Shown in pieces: positions 9,542-19,029 of a stretch of DNA of 64,000 bases. The first letter of the stretch is position 1. Every line of letters starts with the position of its first letter. The stretch is taken from the NCBI RefSeq assembly GCF_037120705.1, contig NZ_JAWLJU010000002.1:1116001-1180000 (forward strand). Direction: 5' to 3'. The notes under the pieces were generated by a model. It saw nothing but the letters and a program-made list of their open reading frames with translations. It made no database searches and was not told where the DNA came from. The position numbers were made by a program, and so were the translations under genes. The DNA comes from Pseudoalteromonas sp. UG3-2. GTDB lineage: Bacteria; Pseudomonadota; Gammaproteobacteria; Enterobacterales; Alteromonadaceae.

Positions 9542-10825
9542 CTATTCCGATGCGGCTTTTTCTTTGCCGTTATTCTCATAAATCATGATGGGGTCTGACT
9601 CCCCTTTGATCACCGTTTCGTCAATTACGACCTTAGTAACATCCTCTAGAGAGGGTAGTTCATACATGGTATCTAGCAACACACCCTCAACAATTGAGCG
9701 CAGTCCACGAGCACCGGTTTTGCGTTCCATTGCTTTATGGGCAATGGCGCGTAGTGCGTCTTCGCGGAACTCAAGCTCAACGTCTTCCATTTTGAATAAC
9801 GCTGCGTATTGCTTAGTTAATGCATTTTTCGGTGCATCTAAGATTTCAATTAAGGCGTCTTCATCCAGCTCAGTTAAGGTTGCAACCACTGGCAAACGGC
9901 CAATGAACTCTGGAATCAGACCATATTTAACTAAATCTTCAGGCTCCACGTCTTTAAAGGTTTCACTTAAAGAACGCTCAGAATCTTTTGATTTCACTTC
10001 AGCACCAAAGCCGATACCTGTGTTTTTATGGCTGCGCTGCTCAATCACTTTATCAAGACCGGCAAAAGCACCACCACAAATAAATAAGATCTTAGAAGTA
10101 TCAACTTGCAAGAACTCTTGCTGTGGATGCTTACGACCACCTTGCGGCGGAACCGAAGCGACCGTGCCTTCAATTAGTTTCAATAGTGCTTGCTGCACCC
10201 CTTCACCAGAGACGTCTCGAGTGATGGATGGGTTGTCTGACTTACGTGAAATCTTATCTATTTCATCGATATACACGATGCCACGCTGCGCCTTTTCGAC
10301 ATCGTAGTCACATTTTTGCAGTAGCTTTTGAATGATGTTTTCTACATCTTCACCAACGTACCCTGCTTCTGTTAATGTCGTCGCATCTGCCATTGTGAAT
10401 GGCACATCTAACAAGCGTGCCATGGTCTCGGCCAGTAGTGTTTTACCACTGCCGGTTGGGCCAATAAGAAGAATATTACTTTTACCTAGCTCAACGTCGC
10501 CTTTGCCACCTTGATTACGTAAACGTTTATAGTGGTTGTATACTGCAACCGATAGCACCTTTTTAGCGTGCTCTTGACCAATCACGTAATCGTTTAGATG
10601 ATCTCTAATCTCTTTTGGTACCGGCAATTTATCAGACGCGTCATGCTTTGGCGCAATATCTTTGATTTCTTCCCTAATAATGTCGTTACAAAGTTCAACG
10701 CACTCATCACAAATATAGACAGAAGGACCGGCAATTAACTTACGAACTTCATGCTGACTTTTACCGCAAAAAGAGCAGTAAAGTAGCTTGTTGTTCTTTT
10801 CGCCGTCTGTTGGAGTGTCTGACAT
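9542..10825 (-). CDS. clpX: ClpX, ATPase subunit of ClpXP protease
   Basis: The 427-residue AAA+ unfoldase feeds tagged proteins (for example ssrA-tagged ones) to ClpP. The N-terminal zinc-binding domain has the four cysteines in 'CSFCGK' and 'CDECVELC' (about residues 18-47). Walker A '[11 protein letters not shown]' is near residue 122 and Walker B 'IVYIDEIDK' near 184; an IGF-type loop ('TGIGFGAEV', about 270) docks onto ClpP. Length matches the family (424 in E. coli). It lies 122 nt downstream of clpP on the same strand. Confidence 0.97.
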   Translation of the reverse strand: MSDTPTDGEKNNKLLYCSFCGKSQHEVRKLIAGPSVYICDECVELCNDIIREEIKDIAPKHDASDKLPVPKEIRDHLNDYVIGQEHAKKVLSVAVYNHYKRLRNQGGKGDVELGKSNILLIGPTGSGKTLLAETMARLLDVPFTMADATTLTEAGYVGEDVENIIQKLLQKCDYDVEKAQRGIVYIDEIDKISRKSDNPSITRDVSGEGVQQALLKLIEGTVASVPPQGGRKHPQQEFLQVDTSKILFICGGAFAGLDKVIEQRSHKNTGIGFGAEVKSKDSERSLSETFKDVEPEDLVKYGLIPEFIGRLPVVATLTELDEDALIEILDAPKNALTKQYAALFKMEDVELEFREDALRAIAHKAMERKTGARGLRSIVEGVLLDTMYELPSLEDVTKVVIDETVIKGESDPIMIYENNGKEKAASE

Positions 10826-10881
10826 TCAGCTACCTCATTCGTTTGCTGTTATCCAAGATAACATCGTATTTCTCTTAACTA

Positions 10882-10905
10882 TACCAAAGATTCTCTGGTT
10901 TGGTA
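10882..10905 (-). other. Intercistronic hairpin between clpP and clpX
   Basis: A 7-bp inverted repeat (TACCAAA / TTTGGTA, 10-nt spacer) lies in the clpP-clpX gap without a U-tract. It could affect processing or relative expression of the two genes; no more can be said. Confidence 0.35.
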
Positions 10906-10947
10906 GAGCTGTGGCCGCACAACAGGTGTTAACGGCCAAGTTGTGTA

Positions 10948-11565
10948 CTATTTTATGTCGCGGCTAGCATGTACTGCATCAATTAGGCCATATTCTAAGG
11001 CGTCTTCCGCAGTCATAAAGTTGTCACGGTCGGTATCACGCGCAACCACATCATAAGGTTGACCGGTGTGGTCTGCCATTAAGCGATTTAACTTCTCTTT
11101 AATGGCGATAATTTCTTTGGCATGAATTTCAATGTCCGAGGCCTGGCCTTGGAAACCACCTAATGGTTGGTGGATCATAACCCGAGAGTTAGGTAAGCAG
11201 TAACGCTTGCCTTTAGCACCACCAGACAGTAAGAACGCGCCCATGCTCGCCGCTTGACCGACACACACAGTGCTAACATCAGGCTTAATAAAGTTCATGG
11301 TATCGTAAATTGACATTCCCGCCGTCACCGAACCACCTGGTGAGTTAATGTATAAGAAAATGTCTTTGTCTGGGCTTTCTGACTCTAGGAATAGCATCTG
11401 TGCCACAATTAGATTCGCCATATGATCTTCAACTTGACCGGTTAAGAAAATAATACGGTCTTTTAGTAGTCGAGAATAAATATCATATGAGCGTTCACCT
11501 TTCGCCGTTTGCTCCACGACCATAGGTACTAAAGCATTGATTGGATCGATCATACCGTCATTCAT
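10948..11565 (-). CDS. clpP: ClpP, proteolytic subunit of Clp protease
   Basis: The 205-residue serine peptidase forms the tetradecameric chamber used by ClpX and ClpA. The catalytic serine is in '[11 protein letters not shown]' (about residue 109) and the catalytic histidine in 'MIHQPLGG' (about 134); the aspartate of the triad lies further on. The start ATG has an AAGGAA site at good spacing, and the N-terminal 11-15 residues correspond to the self-cleaved propeptide of the family. It is followed by clpX and preceded by tig, the conserved order. Confidence 0.97.
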   Translation of the reverse strand: MNDGMIDPINALVPMVVEQTAKGERSYDIYSRLLKDRIIFLTGQVEDHMANLIVAQMLFLESESPDKDIFLYINSPGGSVTAGMSIYDTMNFIKPDVSTVCVGQAASMGAFLLSGGAKGKRYCLPNSRVMIHQPLGGFQGQASDIEIHAKEIIAIKEKLNRLMADHTGQPYDVVARDTDRDNFMTAEDALEYGLIDAVHASRDIK

Positions 11566-11679
11566 GTTTTTTATTCCTTATTAGCACAGAATCTAATGCT
11601 GAGAATTTAGCAGTTCATTAAGGATTTCAGCAAGCCTTAATCATTCTGTTATCGAGGTTTTGAGGCTAATACTATTTTT

Positions 11680-11917
11680 ATACCAATTGTATCAACGTAT
11701 TGATCAGCACGCCGCCATAAATGCACATTGAGTAAAGCTGACTTTATCGTAGAGCATGAATGAATTGGGCCGAACAGTGACACTGGATAATTCGCTCAAT
11801 CGCTGTTTTCAAGCAATGGCAAAATTATCACGGTTCGGTGTTATAAATTAACTTAGCGTTATTACCAAAGATATAGGTCTTTATGCATAAATATCAAGGT
11901 GTAATAGCAATTAGTAT
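11680..11917. repeat. MITE-like element in the clpP-tig gap
   Basis: About 238 bp is bounded by imperfect terminal inverted repeats (TATACCAATTGT at the left, and TATACTAATTGC as the complement of the right end, 10 of 12 matching). It has no coding capacity. It shares the TACCAAT tip with the three miniature repeats elsewhere in this window, but its interior is different, so it is either another subfamily or an independent element. It fills most of the 439-bp gap between clpP and tig. Confidence 0.5.
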
Positions 11918-11920
11918 AAA

Positions 11921-11967
11921 AACAAAAATGGCCCGACTTCGCTGTTCGCGACTCGAGCCATTTAAAC
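11921..11967 (-). terminator. tig terminator
   Basis: On the minus strand an AAATGGC / GCCATTT stem, with an inner CGA/TCG pairing, is followed by a T-rich run (TTTTTGTTTT). It begins about 38 nt past the tig stop codon. Confidence 0.75.
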
Positions 11968-12004
11968 TTTAGCGTAGCTTTAAGTCAATGATGTTATCAA
12001 AAAC

Positions 12005-13312
12005 TTATTGTGCAGCTTGTTGTGGGTTCATGATGTCGTCAAACGCTTTTTCAACATCAGAAACTTTAGCTGCTTCTAGAACGGCTTCAACAGCCAGTTC
12101 TTCCATTGCTACGTTGCGCATTTGCTGCATTAGCTGATCGTTTTGCTTGTAGTAAGAAACCACTTCGCTTGGATCTTCGTATGCAGACGCTACTGTTTCG
12201 ATTAGCTCTTCAACTTTAGCATCGTCAGCTTCAATGTTGTTTGCTTTGATCACTTCACCAAGAAGTAGACCCGTTTTAACACGCGTTACTGCTTGCTCGT
12301 GGAAAAGCTCAGCTGGAAGCTCAGGCATGTTTTGTGCGTCACCGCCAAAGCGTTGTGCAGCCTGTTGACGTAGTGCGTCAATTTCTTGATCTATAAGTGC
12401 TTTTGGCACTTCTACTTCATTAGTCTCTAGTAGACCTTTGATAGCTTGATCTTTCACGTTTGCTTTAACCGCTTGGCTAAGCTCACGTTCCATGTTTTTC
12501 TTCACTTCTTCTTTAAGTGTGTCAACGCCGCCTTCTGCAACACCGAATTTAGTGGCGAATTCGTCGTTAAGTTCAGGAAGTTCCTGTACTTCAACTTTCT
12601 TAACATTGATAGTGAACTGTGCCGCTTTACCTTTTAGGTTTTCAGCGTGGTAGTCTTCTGGGAAAGTCACATCAGCAACAACTTCGTCACCGGCTTTCTT
12701 GCCCACGATACCGTCTTCAAAACCTGGGATCATACGACCTTGACCAAGCTCAAGTGGGAAGTCTTCCGCTTTACCACCTTCGAACTCTTCACCGTCGATT
12801 GTGCCAACAAAGTCAACCGTTACACGGTCGTTTTCGCCTGCAGCAGCGTCGCTTTCAGTCCAAGAAGCGTGTTGCTTACGTAGCGTTTCTAGCATGTTAG
12901 CTAGGTCTTCGTCAGTTACTGAAACCGCTGGTTTTTCAACTTCGATTTTTTCTAGGTCTTTCAATTCAACTTCTGGGTATACTTCAAAAGTTGCTTCAAA
13001 CTCAAGGTCCTTACCTGCTTCTAATGATTTAGGAGCAAAGCTAGGCGCACCCGCTGGGTTAATTTTTTCAGAAACAATTGCCTCAATGTAGTTACGCTGC
13101 ATTAGATCGCCAGCGACTTCTTGACGCACAGCTGCACCGTAGCGCTTGTTGATGATTGACACTGGAACCTTACCAGGGCGGAAGCCATCGATACGCTGTG
13201 TTTTTGACAGTTGTTGTAGGCGTTTTTTAACTTCAGTCTCAACGTTCTCTGCAGGAACGGTGATGGTCAGACGGCGCTCAAGGCCTTGAGTCGTCTCAAC
13301 AGAAACTTGCAT
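12005..13312 (-). CDS. tig: Trigger factor (ribosome-associated chaperone)
   Basis: The 435-residue chaperone binds at the ribosome exit and protects nascent chains. The N-terminal ribosome-binding domain carries the signature loop 'GFRPGKVP' (about residues 43-50), the FKBP-type PPIase domain spans about 150-245 ('[19 protein letters not shown]' opens it), and the rest is the helical C-terminal chaperone domain. Length matches E. coli (432). It precedes clpP and clpX, as in most gammaproteobacteria, but is separated here by a repeat element and its own terminator. Confidence 0.97.
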   Translation of the reverse strand: MQVSVETTQGLERRLTITVPAENVETEVKKRLQQLSKTQRIDGFRPGKVPVSIINKRYGAAVRQEVAGDLMQRNYIEAIVSEKINPAGAPSFAPKSLEAGKDLEFEATFEVYPEVELKDLEKIEVEKPAVSVTDEDLANMLETLRKQHASWTESDAAAGENDRVTVDFVGTIDGEEFEGGKAEDFPLELGQGRMIPGFEDGIVGKKAGDEVVADVTFPEDYHAENLKGKAAQFTINVKKVEVQELPELNDEFATKFGVAEGGVDTLKEEVKKNMERELSQAVKANVKDQAIKGLLETNEVEVPKALIDQEIDALRQQAAQRFGGDAQNMPELPAELFHEQAVTRVKTGLLLGEVIKANNIEADDAKVEELIETVASAYEDPSEVVSYYKQNDQLMQQMRNVAMEELAVEAVLEAAKVSDVEKAFDDIMNPQQAAQ

Positions 13313-13592
13313 GATTTACCTCAATCTTCATTTTTGGGCGACAAAGCGCCTTCCTTACTAACAAGACAACCATCATGCTATTGTGGGCCTTCGGCTTGAC
13401 TGCCAAACTCTCCGTTTGCATGTGACGCTTGTTGCCTGCCCTACGGGCACTACGTTAATTAATAGACGCGGCATTATAACCTATTAAACAGCGGAGTCGA
13501 GCTATCAGGTTAAATAATTAAGCATAATGGTGCTAATTGATTAAAAGTTAGTAAATTTGCAATATAAATAGGAGAAGATGGTGCTGAAAAAG

Positions 13593-13669
13593 TGGTCGGC
13601 GATGCAGGATTTGAACCTGCGACCCCTTGGACCCAAACCAAGTGCGCTACCAAACTGCGCTAATCGCCG
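13593..13669 (-). tRNA. tRNA-Pro(TGG), copy 3 in transcription order of Pro genes
   Basis: A 77-nt cloverleaf on the minus strand has acceptor CGGCGAT / ATCGCCG, anticodon stem CTTGG/CCAAG, loop TTTGGGT giving anticodon TGG, and an encoded CCA (complement at 13593-13595). It is identical to the copies at 13691 and 14012. A run of five T follows the CCA after one base and may end the transcript. Confidence 0.96.
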
Positions 13670-13690
13670 AACATATATTTTGTGTAGAAG

Positions 13691-13767
13691 TGGTCGGCGA
13701 TGCAGGATTTGAACCTGCGACCCCTTGGACCCAAACCAAGTGCGCTACCAAACTGCGCTAATCGCCG
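13691..13767 (-). tRNA. tRNA-Pro(TGG), copy 2
   Basis: This 77-nt gene is identical to the neighbouring tRNA-Pro at 13593, with 21 nt between them. Anticodon TGG and CCA are encoded. It looks like a recent tandem duplication. Confidence 0.96.
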
Positions 13768-13787
13768 ACTGAATTTTGATATGTAGA

Positions 13788-13864
13788 TGGGGCGACTGAT
13801 GGGACTTGAACCCACGACAACCGGAATCACAATCCAGGGCTCTACCAACTGAGCTACAGCCGCC
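13788..13864 (-). tRNA. tRNA-His(GTG)
   Basis: The cloverleaf has anticodon stem CTGGA / TCCGG and loop TTGTGAT giving GTG. The gene carries the extra G at position -1 opposite C73 that is diagnostic of tRNA-His, followed by an encoded CCA. The acceptor is GCGGCTG / CAGTCGC with one G-T pair. Confidence 0.96.
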
Positions 13865-13888
13865 ACTACATATAGGCAAAATAAGAAA

Positions 13889-13965
<77 letters not shown>

Positions 13966-14011
13966 AAACTCGAGTAAACATCTAGATGCTACTAAATCTT
14001 ATTTTAAAAAG

Positions 14012-14088
14012 TGGTCGGCGATGCAGGATTTGAACCTGCGACCCCTTGGACCCAAACCAAGTGCGCTACCAAACTGCGCTAATCGCCG
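14012..14088 (-). tRNA. tRNA-Pro(TGG), copy 1 (promoter-proximal)
   Basis: This 77-nt gene is identical to the two tRNA-Pro genes at 13593 and 13691. It is the first gene of the operon, 60 nt downstream of a strong stable-RNA promoter, and is separated from the others by tRNA-Arg and tRNA-His. Confidence 0.96.
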
Positions 14089-14148
14089 ACATTGACCATG
14101 AGAACTTTAAAGCGTTGTTTCGCTCTGTCCTCGTTGGCAACGGGGTGC

Positions 14149-14177
14149 ATAATAGTGATTTGCCCTGAGCAGGTCAA
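14149..14177 (-). promoter_or_regulatory. Sigma-70 promoter of the tRNA operon
   Basis: On the minus strand, TTGACC and TATTAT are separated by exactly 17 nt and followed by the GC-rich discriminator GCACCCCG, the pattern of stringently controlled stable-RNA promoters. It is about 60 nt upstream of the first tRNA. Confidence 0.82.
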
Positions 14178-14508
14178 ATATTTTTTTTAGTTTTTGTTTC
14201 AACTGCCTAATTTTACCCCAAATTGTTGATAAAACAGCTGACTTAGTTAAATTTCAGCCACAATTGGCCATTGTTATAAGTAAATCTTGCGCTTTTTAGC
14301 TCAGCTTGCTTGGCTGCTGGGCGGTTTTTTGCGAAAATAGCGGGCAAATGTCCTCCTTTCATGCCGAAACGAGGCAAAATTAACAAGAGCAACCCCACTT
14401 TATTTCTGTTTTACCCCGCAACATACGGCAAAAGCGTATTTTGCTTGTAATGTGGAATTTAAAGGCTCTATTATCGTTCAAGTTTTTTATCCTTAATATA
14501 GGTCAATC
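14178..14508 (+). other. Leader region upstream of folD
   Basis: This 331-nt stretch between the divergent tRNA promoter and folD contains no convincing gene. It has an AT-rich part, then a G-rich part ending in TTTTTT near 14320-14330. A folD promoter must lie here but no clear -35/-10 pair was recognised. Confidence 0.4.
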
Positions 14509-15363
14509 ATGACGGCAAACATCATTGATGGCAAAGCTATCGCGAAACAAGTTCGTTCTACTGTGGCAAAGCGTGTTGAACAAAGACTGGCTAATGGCCT
14601 AAGAGCCCCAGGCTTAGCTGTAGTGTTGGTTGGACAAGATCCTGCCAGCCAGGTTTATGTAGGTTCTAAACGCAAGGCTTGTGAAGAAGTCGGCTTTGTC
14701 TCTAAGTCATTTGACTTACCTGGCGATACCAGCGAGGCACAATTACTGGATTTAGTCGACCAACTGAATGCCGACCCTGAAGTGGATGGCATCTTAGTAC
14801 AGCTTCCGCTACCTGAAGGCCTTGACGCCGAGAAGGTACTGGAACGTATTGACCCGCATAAAGACGTGGATGGTTTTCATCCTTACAATGTTGGCCGCTT
14901 AGCACAAAGAATGCCTTCGCTCCGACCTTGCACACCTAAAGGTATTATCACTTTATTAGACTCTACTGGTGTTCGTTATAAAGGCATGCACGCGGTCGTG
15001 GTTGGCGCCTCTAATATCGTTGGTCGCCCAATGTCGCTAGAGCTACTGTTAGCCGGTTGTACCACCACTGTATGCCATAAGTTTACTAAAGATCTCGAAG
15101 CGCATGTTCGTCGCGCCGATCTTATTGTGGTTGCAGTAGGCAAGCCTGAGTTTATTCCCGGCAGCTGGGTGAAAGACGGCGCTATCGTTATCGACGTCGG
15201 TATTAACCGTTTAGAGTCTGGCAAGTTGGTCGGTGACGTGCAATACGATGTAGCTGAGCAAAATGCGAGCTTTATTACCCCAGTGCCTGGCGGTGTCGGC
15301 CCAATGACCGTAGCCAGCTTAATTGAAAACACCCTAGAAGCGTGTGAAAAATACCACAGCTAA
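14509..15363 (+). CDS. folD: FolD: methylene-THF dehydrogenase / methenyl-THF cyclohydrolase
   Basis: The 284-residue bifunctional enzyme interconverts 5,10-methylene-THF and 10-formyl-THF using NADP, supplying one-carbon units for purines and formyl-Met. The catalytic '[13 protein letters not shown]' segment (Tyr and Lys of the active site, about residues 50-62), '[11 protein letters not shown]' (about 95-106), the nucleotide-binding '[10 protein letters not shown]' (about 166-175) and the C-terminal '[11 protein letters not shown]' signature are all visible. Length is normal. Two intrinsic terminators follow. Confidence 0.97.
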   Translation: MTANIIDGKAIAKQVRSTVAKRVEQRLANGLRAPGLAVVLVGQDPASQVYVGSKRKACEEVGFVSKSFDLPGDTSEAQLLDLVDQLNADPEVDGILVQLPLPEGLDAEKVLERIDPHKDVDGFHPYNVGRLAQRMPSLRPCTPKGIITLLDSTGVRYKGMHAVVVGASNIVGRPMSLELLLAGCTTTVCHKFTKDLEAHVRRADLIVVAVGKPEFIPGSWVKDGAIVIDVGINRLESGKLVGDVQYDVAEQNASFITPVPGGVGPMTVASLIENTLEACEKYHS

Positions 15364-15367
15364 TACG

Positions 15368-15408
15368 CAGTTGGGTGTCAAAGACGACACCTGCCACTGG
15401 TTTTTTTC
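15368..15408 (+). terminator. folD terminator, proximal
   Basis: A stem built on GGTGTC / GACACC, extended by CAGT / ACTG outer pairing with internal mismatches, is followed by seven T. It lies just after the folD stop. Confidence 0.7.
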
Positions 15409-15423
15409 TTACCTTTAAAATAC

Positions 15424-15465
15424 AACGCCGCGACTAAATCACCTATTTAGCCGCGGCGTTTTTAT
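15424..15465. terminator. Strong hairpin terminator between folD and aroC
   Basis: A long stem (AACGCCGCG / CGCGGCGTT, continued by CTAAAT / ATTTAG) is followed by TTTTT on the plus strand. On the minus strand the U-tract is weaker (GTATTTT), so it chiefly ends folD and may also end aroC. Confidence 0.82.
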
Positions 15466-15478
15466 ACCTAATAAGCCA

Positions 15479-16576
15479 TTAAATACTGCCAGGGATAGGC
15501 TTGGTTGCAAACTCAACTCCGTGGTTTTGCCCACGGTGGCGCAACAAGTGATCCATTAAGGTGATCGCCAGCATGGCCTCTGCAATGGGAATAGCACGAA
15601 TGCCAACACACGGATCGTGACGGCCTTTGGTCACCACTTCTTGCGGTTGGTTATGCACGTCAATGCTCTGCCCCGGGATTGAAATACTCGAGGTCGGTTT
15701 CAGTGCAATTGAGGCAATGATATCTTGACCGGTGGAAATGCCAGCTAATACTCCGCCAGCATGGTTAGAGGTAAACCCTTCTGGGGTTAATTCATCGCGA
15801 TGCTCAGAGCCTTTTTGCTCGACCACATCAAAGCCATCACCAATTTCGACGCCTTTCACCGCGTTAATGCTCATTAAAGAATGGGCGATTTCGGCATCAA
15901 GACGATCAAATACGGGCTCCCCTAGTCCCACTGGGACATTTTTTGCAACCACTTTCACTTTGGCGCCAACCGAGTCCCCGGCTTTTTTAAGCGCGCGCAT
16001 GTACTCGTCTAATGCCTCTAACTTTGACTCATCGGGAAAGAAAAATGGGTTCGTTTCAACAGCTTGCCAATCGTATGTTTCTGCGGCGATGGGGCCCAGT
16101 TGCGATAAACAAGCCTGAACGCTAATACCATGGACTTGCTTGAGGTATTTTTTTGCAATGGCACCCGCTGCCACTCGAATTGCGGTTTCTCTGGCTGAAG
16201 AGCGCCCGCCTCCGCGGTAATCACGAAAGCCGTATTTATGCCAATAGGTGTAGTCTCCATGGCCTGGACGGAACAGCTCTTTGATGTTGGAGTAATCTTT
16301 AGAGCGCTGATCGGTGTTTTCGATTAAAAGTCCGATACTGGTACCGGTTGTTTTGCCCTCAAAAACCCCTGATAGAATTTTGATTTCATCGCCTTCGCGA
16401 CGTTGTGTGGTGTAGCGGCTTTGTCCGGGCTTACGTCGGTCTAAGTCAACTTGTAAGTCGGCTTCACTTAATTCCAGCCCAGGGGGCACACCATCGACAA
16501 CGCCACCAAGCGCTGTACCATGGCTCTCGCCAAAGGTCGAGACCTTAAATAATTGGCCAATGCTATTGCCTGCCAT
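15479..16576 (-). CDS. aroC: Chorismate synthase
   Basis: The 365-residue enzyme converts 5-enolpyruvylshikimate-3-phosphate to chorismate with reduced FMN, the last common step to the aromatic amino acids. Family signatures are present: 'GESHG' near the N-terminus, '[14 protein letters not shown]' (about 103-116), '[11 protein letters not shown]' (about 121-131) and '[15 protein letters not shown]' near the C-terminus. It lies 48 nt downstream of prmB on the same strand, an arrangement shared with E. coli. Its product feeds PheA and TyrA, both also in this window. Confidence 0.97.
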   Translation of the reverse strand: MAGNSIGQLFKVSTFGESHGTALGGVVDGVPPGLELSEADLQVDLDRRKPGQSRYTTQRREGDEIKILSGVFEGKTTGTSIGLLIENTDQRSKDYSNIKELFRPGHGDYTYWHKYGFRDYRGGGRSSARETAIRVAAGAIAKKYLKQVHGISVQACLSQLGPIAAETYDWQAVETNPFFFPDESKLEALDEYMRALKKAGDSVGAKVKVVAKNVPVGLGEPVFDRLDAEIAHSLMSINAVKGVEIGDGFDVVEQKGSEHRDELTPEGFTSNHAGGVLAGISTGQDIIASIALKPTSSISIPGQSIDVHNQPQEVVTKGRHDPCVGIRAIPIAEAMLAITLMDHLLRHRGQNHGVEFATKPIPGSI

Positions 16577-16624
16577 TGTTTTTCCTCATTCCAAAAAAAT
16601 ACAATAGTAGGCAAGCGCCTACTA

Positions 16625-17569
16625 TCAGTTTGCGAAGTATTCTTGTAGCTGTTGTTTTGATACCACAAAAACGCCTAGGCCGCCATGCTCAAACTCCAGC
16701 CAAGTCAATGGGGCACCAGGGAATTGCTGCTCCATATGTACCATAGAATTACCAACTTCGACAAATAACAAACCGTCATCCGTTAAATAATCTGCCGCTT
16801 GTTGTAGCAAGGTTCTGGTGACATCGAGACCGTCTTCTCCAGACGCCAAACCCAGCTCCGGCTCGTGATGAAATTCATCGGGTAAATCGGCCATGTCTTC
16901 AGCATCAACATAAGGAGGGTTCGCTACGATCAAATCGTATTTTTGCCCTGTTACACCACTGAAAACGTCTGATTGTATGGCAAATACTCGGTCTTGCATC
17001 ATGTGTTGGTTAATATTGAAATCCGCCACTTCTAGCGCTTCAAAAGAGATGTCTACGGCATCCACCTGAGCTCGCTCAAACGCCTTAGCTAAGGCAATAG
17101 CAATACAGCCTGAGCCAGTACACATGTCCAAAATGCGAGTTACCTTGCTTGGCGACGCAACCCAAGGAGCAAAATGCTTGGCTATCAATTCGGCAAACGG
17201 CGAACGCGGCACTAATACGCGCTCATCAACATAAAAAGGCATGCCAGCAAACCAAGCTTGGTTAGTTAAGTAAGCCACAGGAATGCGCTGCTCTATACGT
17301 GCTTTAATAAACTCAATCAGGGTATTTTTTTCTGTTTGAGTAAGCCGTGCTTGCATGATCTCTTTGGGTGCATCTATTGGCATGTGCAATACCGGTAGCA
17401 CTAAACTCACGGCTTCGTCCCACGGGTTATCGGTGCCATGACCAAAGAAAACGTCATTACTGACAAACTGACTCGCGGTCCACCTCACCCAGTCTTGGAT
17501 GGTATGAAGATCTTGCATTGCCTCATCGGCCGTTTCTGCACTGATCAGCGGCTGTGACATCTGTGTCAT
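16625..17569 (-). CDS. prmB: Ribosomal protein L3 N5-glutamine methyltransferase
   Basis: The 314-residue SAM-dependent methyltransferase modifies a glutamine of ribosomal protein L3. The SAM motif '[15 protein letters not shown]' (about residues 146-160) and the catalytic 'NPPYV' (about 218-222) identify the HemK/PrmB family; adjacency to aroC and the '[15 protein letters not shown]' opening point to PrmB rather than PrmC. The start may be the first or the fourth codon (both Met). It is divergent from smrB. Confidence 0.94.
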   Translation of the reverse strand: MTQMSQPLISAETADEAMQDLHTIQDWVRWTASQFVSNDVFFGHGTDNPWDEAVSLVLPVLHMPIDAPKEIMQARLTQTEKNTLIEFIKARIEQRIPVAYLTNQAWFAGMPFYVDERVLVPRSPFAELIAKHFAPWVASPSKVTRILDMCTGSGCIAIALAKAFERAQVDAVDISFEALEVADFNINQHMMQDRVFAIQSDVFSGVTGQKYDLIVANPPYVDAEDMADLPDEFHHEPELGLASGEDGLDVTRTLLQQAADYLTDDGLLFVEVGNSMVHMEQQFPGAPLTWLEFEHGGLGVFVVSKQQLQEYFAN

Positions 17570-17655
17570 AGTGATTCTCTGCTATCAAACAATATTGCGT
17601 CATTGTAGCGTTTTTTAAGCTAGGTTTTTACGCTTTTTTTATTTAAAATAGCCCG

Positions 17656-18207
17656 ATGAGTAAAGAATCCCAACATAATCCTGAGCACAGCGACGATTTC
17701 GCCATGTTCCGCGAGTCTCTCGCGGGGGTCAAGCCGCTAAAGCAAGATCAGGTGCAACTTAAACAAGCGAAGAAAAAGCCCAGTGTTGAGCTTAAGCAGC
17801 AAGCTAAGCAACAGCAATCTGAGTTTTACTTTTCCGATGAGTACATTCCAGACATCGACACCGCTGGCACCGTTAATTATGTAAAGCCTGGCGCCGATCG
17901 CTACTTGGCAAAACAACTGCGCCGTGGCGACTATGCCCCAGAGCTGATTTTAGACTTGCACGGTCTCAACAAAGAAACGGTAAAGCAAGAGCTTGCTGCG
18001 CTAGTACATGCCTGCAAAAAGCAACATATTTATTGCGCTTGCGTGGTTCACGGCGTCAGTGGCGGCACCTTAAAGCATAAAGTACCGCAGTATTTAGTAC
18101 AGCACCCCGATGTTTTAGCAATGCACCAGGCACCGCTTGAATACGGGGGTCGTGGGGCGTTACTTATACTTATCGATTTACCTGAAGACCCCAGCTTTGG
18201 CCGTTAA
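17656..18207 (+). CDS. smrB: SmrB ribosome rescue endonuclease (Smr domain)
   Basis: The 183-residue protein has a charged, Gln/Lys-rich N-terminal part (about 1-85) and a C-terminal Smr domain. The domain shows 'LDLHGL' (about residues 98-103) and 'VHGVSGGTLKHKVPQYL' (about 131-147), the conserved DLHG and HGxG-like motifs. In E. coli SmrB cleaves mRNA between collided ribosomes. It is divergent from prmB, as in E. coli. Confidence 0.92.
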   Translation: MSKESQHNPEHSDDFAMFRESLAGVKPLKQDQVQLKQAKKKPSVELKQQAKQQQSEFYFSDEYIPDIDTAGTVNYVKPGADRYLAKQLRRGDYAPELILDLHGLNKETVKQELAALVHACKKQHIYCACVVHGVSGGTLKHKVPQYLVQHPDVLAMHQAPLEYGGRGALLILIDLPEDPSFGR

Positions 18208-18249
18208 CTCGGCCAACATCAGCGTCATTTTGAAAACCACTTATAAATA

Positions 18250-18270
18250 TTAATACCGCATTGGTATTAA
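18250..18270. promoter_or_regulatory. Perfect palindrome TTAATACC-N5-GGTATTAA
   Basis: An 8-bp perfect inverted repeat with a 5-nt spacer lies 43 nt after smrB and about 245 nt upstream of the sigma-54-like promoter. It could be an activator-binding site, a transcript-end hairpin of smrB (there is no U-tract), or a remnant of a miniature repeat whose tips are ATACCAAT / ATTGGTAT. Confidence 0.35.
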
Positions 18271-18498
18271 CCACTTTCGAAGCCATAACCACACTCCCCC
18301 CCTTTTACGCCACAGTGATTGCTGTAGTAACTTTATCCCACAGCTCTAAGGTAATACTGAATATTCGCTTAACCAAAATAGCTACTTTTTAGCTTAATTA
18401 CTAATTCAGGCTGGTTAATTTCACTAACCAGGTTTATCCCTCCTCCCTACAAAGAATATTTTTCTATTTAATTTCAATAATTTAAAAAATATCTCGTG

Positions 18499-18516
18499 AT
18501 TGGCACAACCTTTGTA
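18499..18516 (+). promoter_or_regulatory. Sigma-54-like promoter of the small-protein operon
   Basis: TTGGCACAACCTTTGT fits the -24/-12 pattern (YTGGCAC...TTGC) with GG and GT separated by 10 nt; only the final C of the -12 GC is replaced by T. The predicted start is about 28 nt upstream of the 79-codon gene. Confidence 0.5.
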
Positions 18517-18553
18517 ATAGTTACTGCGACTAACAAATTAAAGGAAACGAATC

Positions 18554-18793
18554 ATGAACACTTTAGCGAAACTTACAATGACCACAGTAATCCTAACAGC
18601 CAGCATGAGTGCCAGTGCTAACGAAGTAAACACCTCTGTACTTTCGGAAGTAAAAGCCAAGGTCTCTGAGGCCATTGCAGAAACCGTTCGCAGTAACCTT
18701 AATGAACTGAAGCTTGATACTAAGGCAGCTGTGAAATCAGCATTCACCAACGAACAAAAAGTAGCAGTAAAGAAGGAAGATGATAATGGTTAA
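18554..18793 (+). CDS. Small exported protein of unknown function
   Basis: The 79-residue protein has a good signal peptide (about residues 1-22, cleavage after 'ASA') and a charged, helical mature part rich in Ala, Lys and Glu ('SEVKAKVSEAIAETVRSNL'). The start has an AAAGGAAA ribosome site. No family was recognised. It overlaps the next small ORF by 8 nt, so the two are translationally coupled, and a sigma-54-like promoter precedes it. The amphipathic helix could bind membrane or a partner; that is inference. Confidence 0.75.
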   Translation: MNTLAKLTMTTVILTASMSASANEVNTSVLSEVKAKVSEAIAETVRSNLNELKLDTKAAVKSAFTNEQKVAVKKEDDNG

Positions 18794-18902
18794 TGAATTA
18801 ACGTTTATGAGTCTACTCGCCACCCCAGTGGTCAGTTTAATCGCCGCTTATGTGAGCATTCAACTCATCAAATCGTTAGGACAACGCATTAACATGCACT
18901 AG
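18786..18902 (+). CDS. 38-residue membrane protein coupled to the preceding gene
   Basis: The short ORF starts at ATG 18786 inside the end of the preceding gene, with an AAGGAAG ribosome site 7 nt upstream, and ends at TAG 18900-18902. The product has one hydrophobic segment (about residues 8-28, 'LLATPVVSLIAAYVSIQLI') and a short basic tail, consistent with a single-pass membrane microprotein. Strong Shine-Dalgarno sequence, overlap and a terminator 75 nt downstream support it as a real gene. No family was recognised. Confidence 0.68.
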   Translation: MVNELTFMSLLATPVVSLIAAYVSIQLIKSLGQRINMH

Positions 18903-18976
18903 TGTCACCTTCGCTAAAGTAGGCAAGGTAGCCTAGTAGTCAAAGATCACCCTGGATGTCAGCGTGAAGTTGACAC

Positions 18977-19004
18977 AAAAAACCCGCCAATTGGCGGGTT
19001 TTGT
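18977..19004. terminator. Bidirectional terminator between small-protein operon and peroxiredoxin
   Basis: A perfect palindrome AACCCGCCAA / TTGGCGGGTT is flanked by A-run and T-run, so it can end both the plus-strand small operon and the minus-strand peroxiredoxin gene. Confidence 0.85.
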
Positions 19005-19029
19005 TTATTCAGTCACTTACGTGATTAAA

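Noticed and set aside
9585-10307. 240-codon ORF antisense to clpX
   Set aside because: It is a low-complexity Ser-rich shadow frame of a strongly conserved gene, without a ribosome site.
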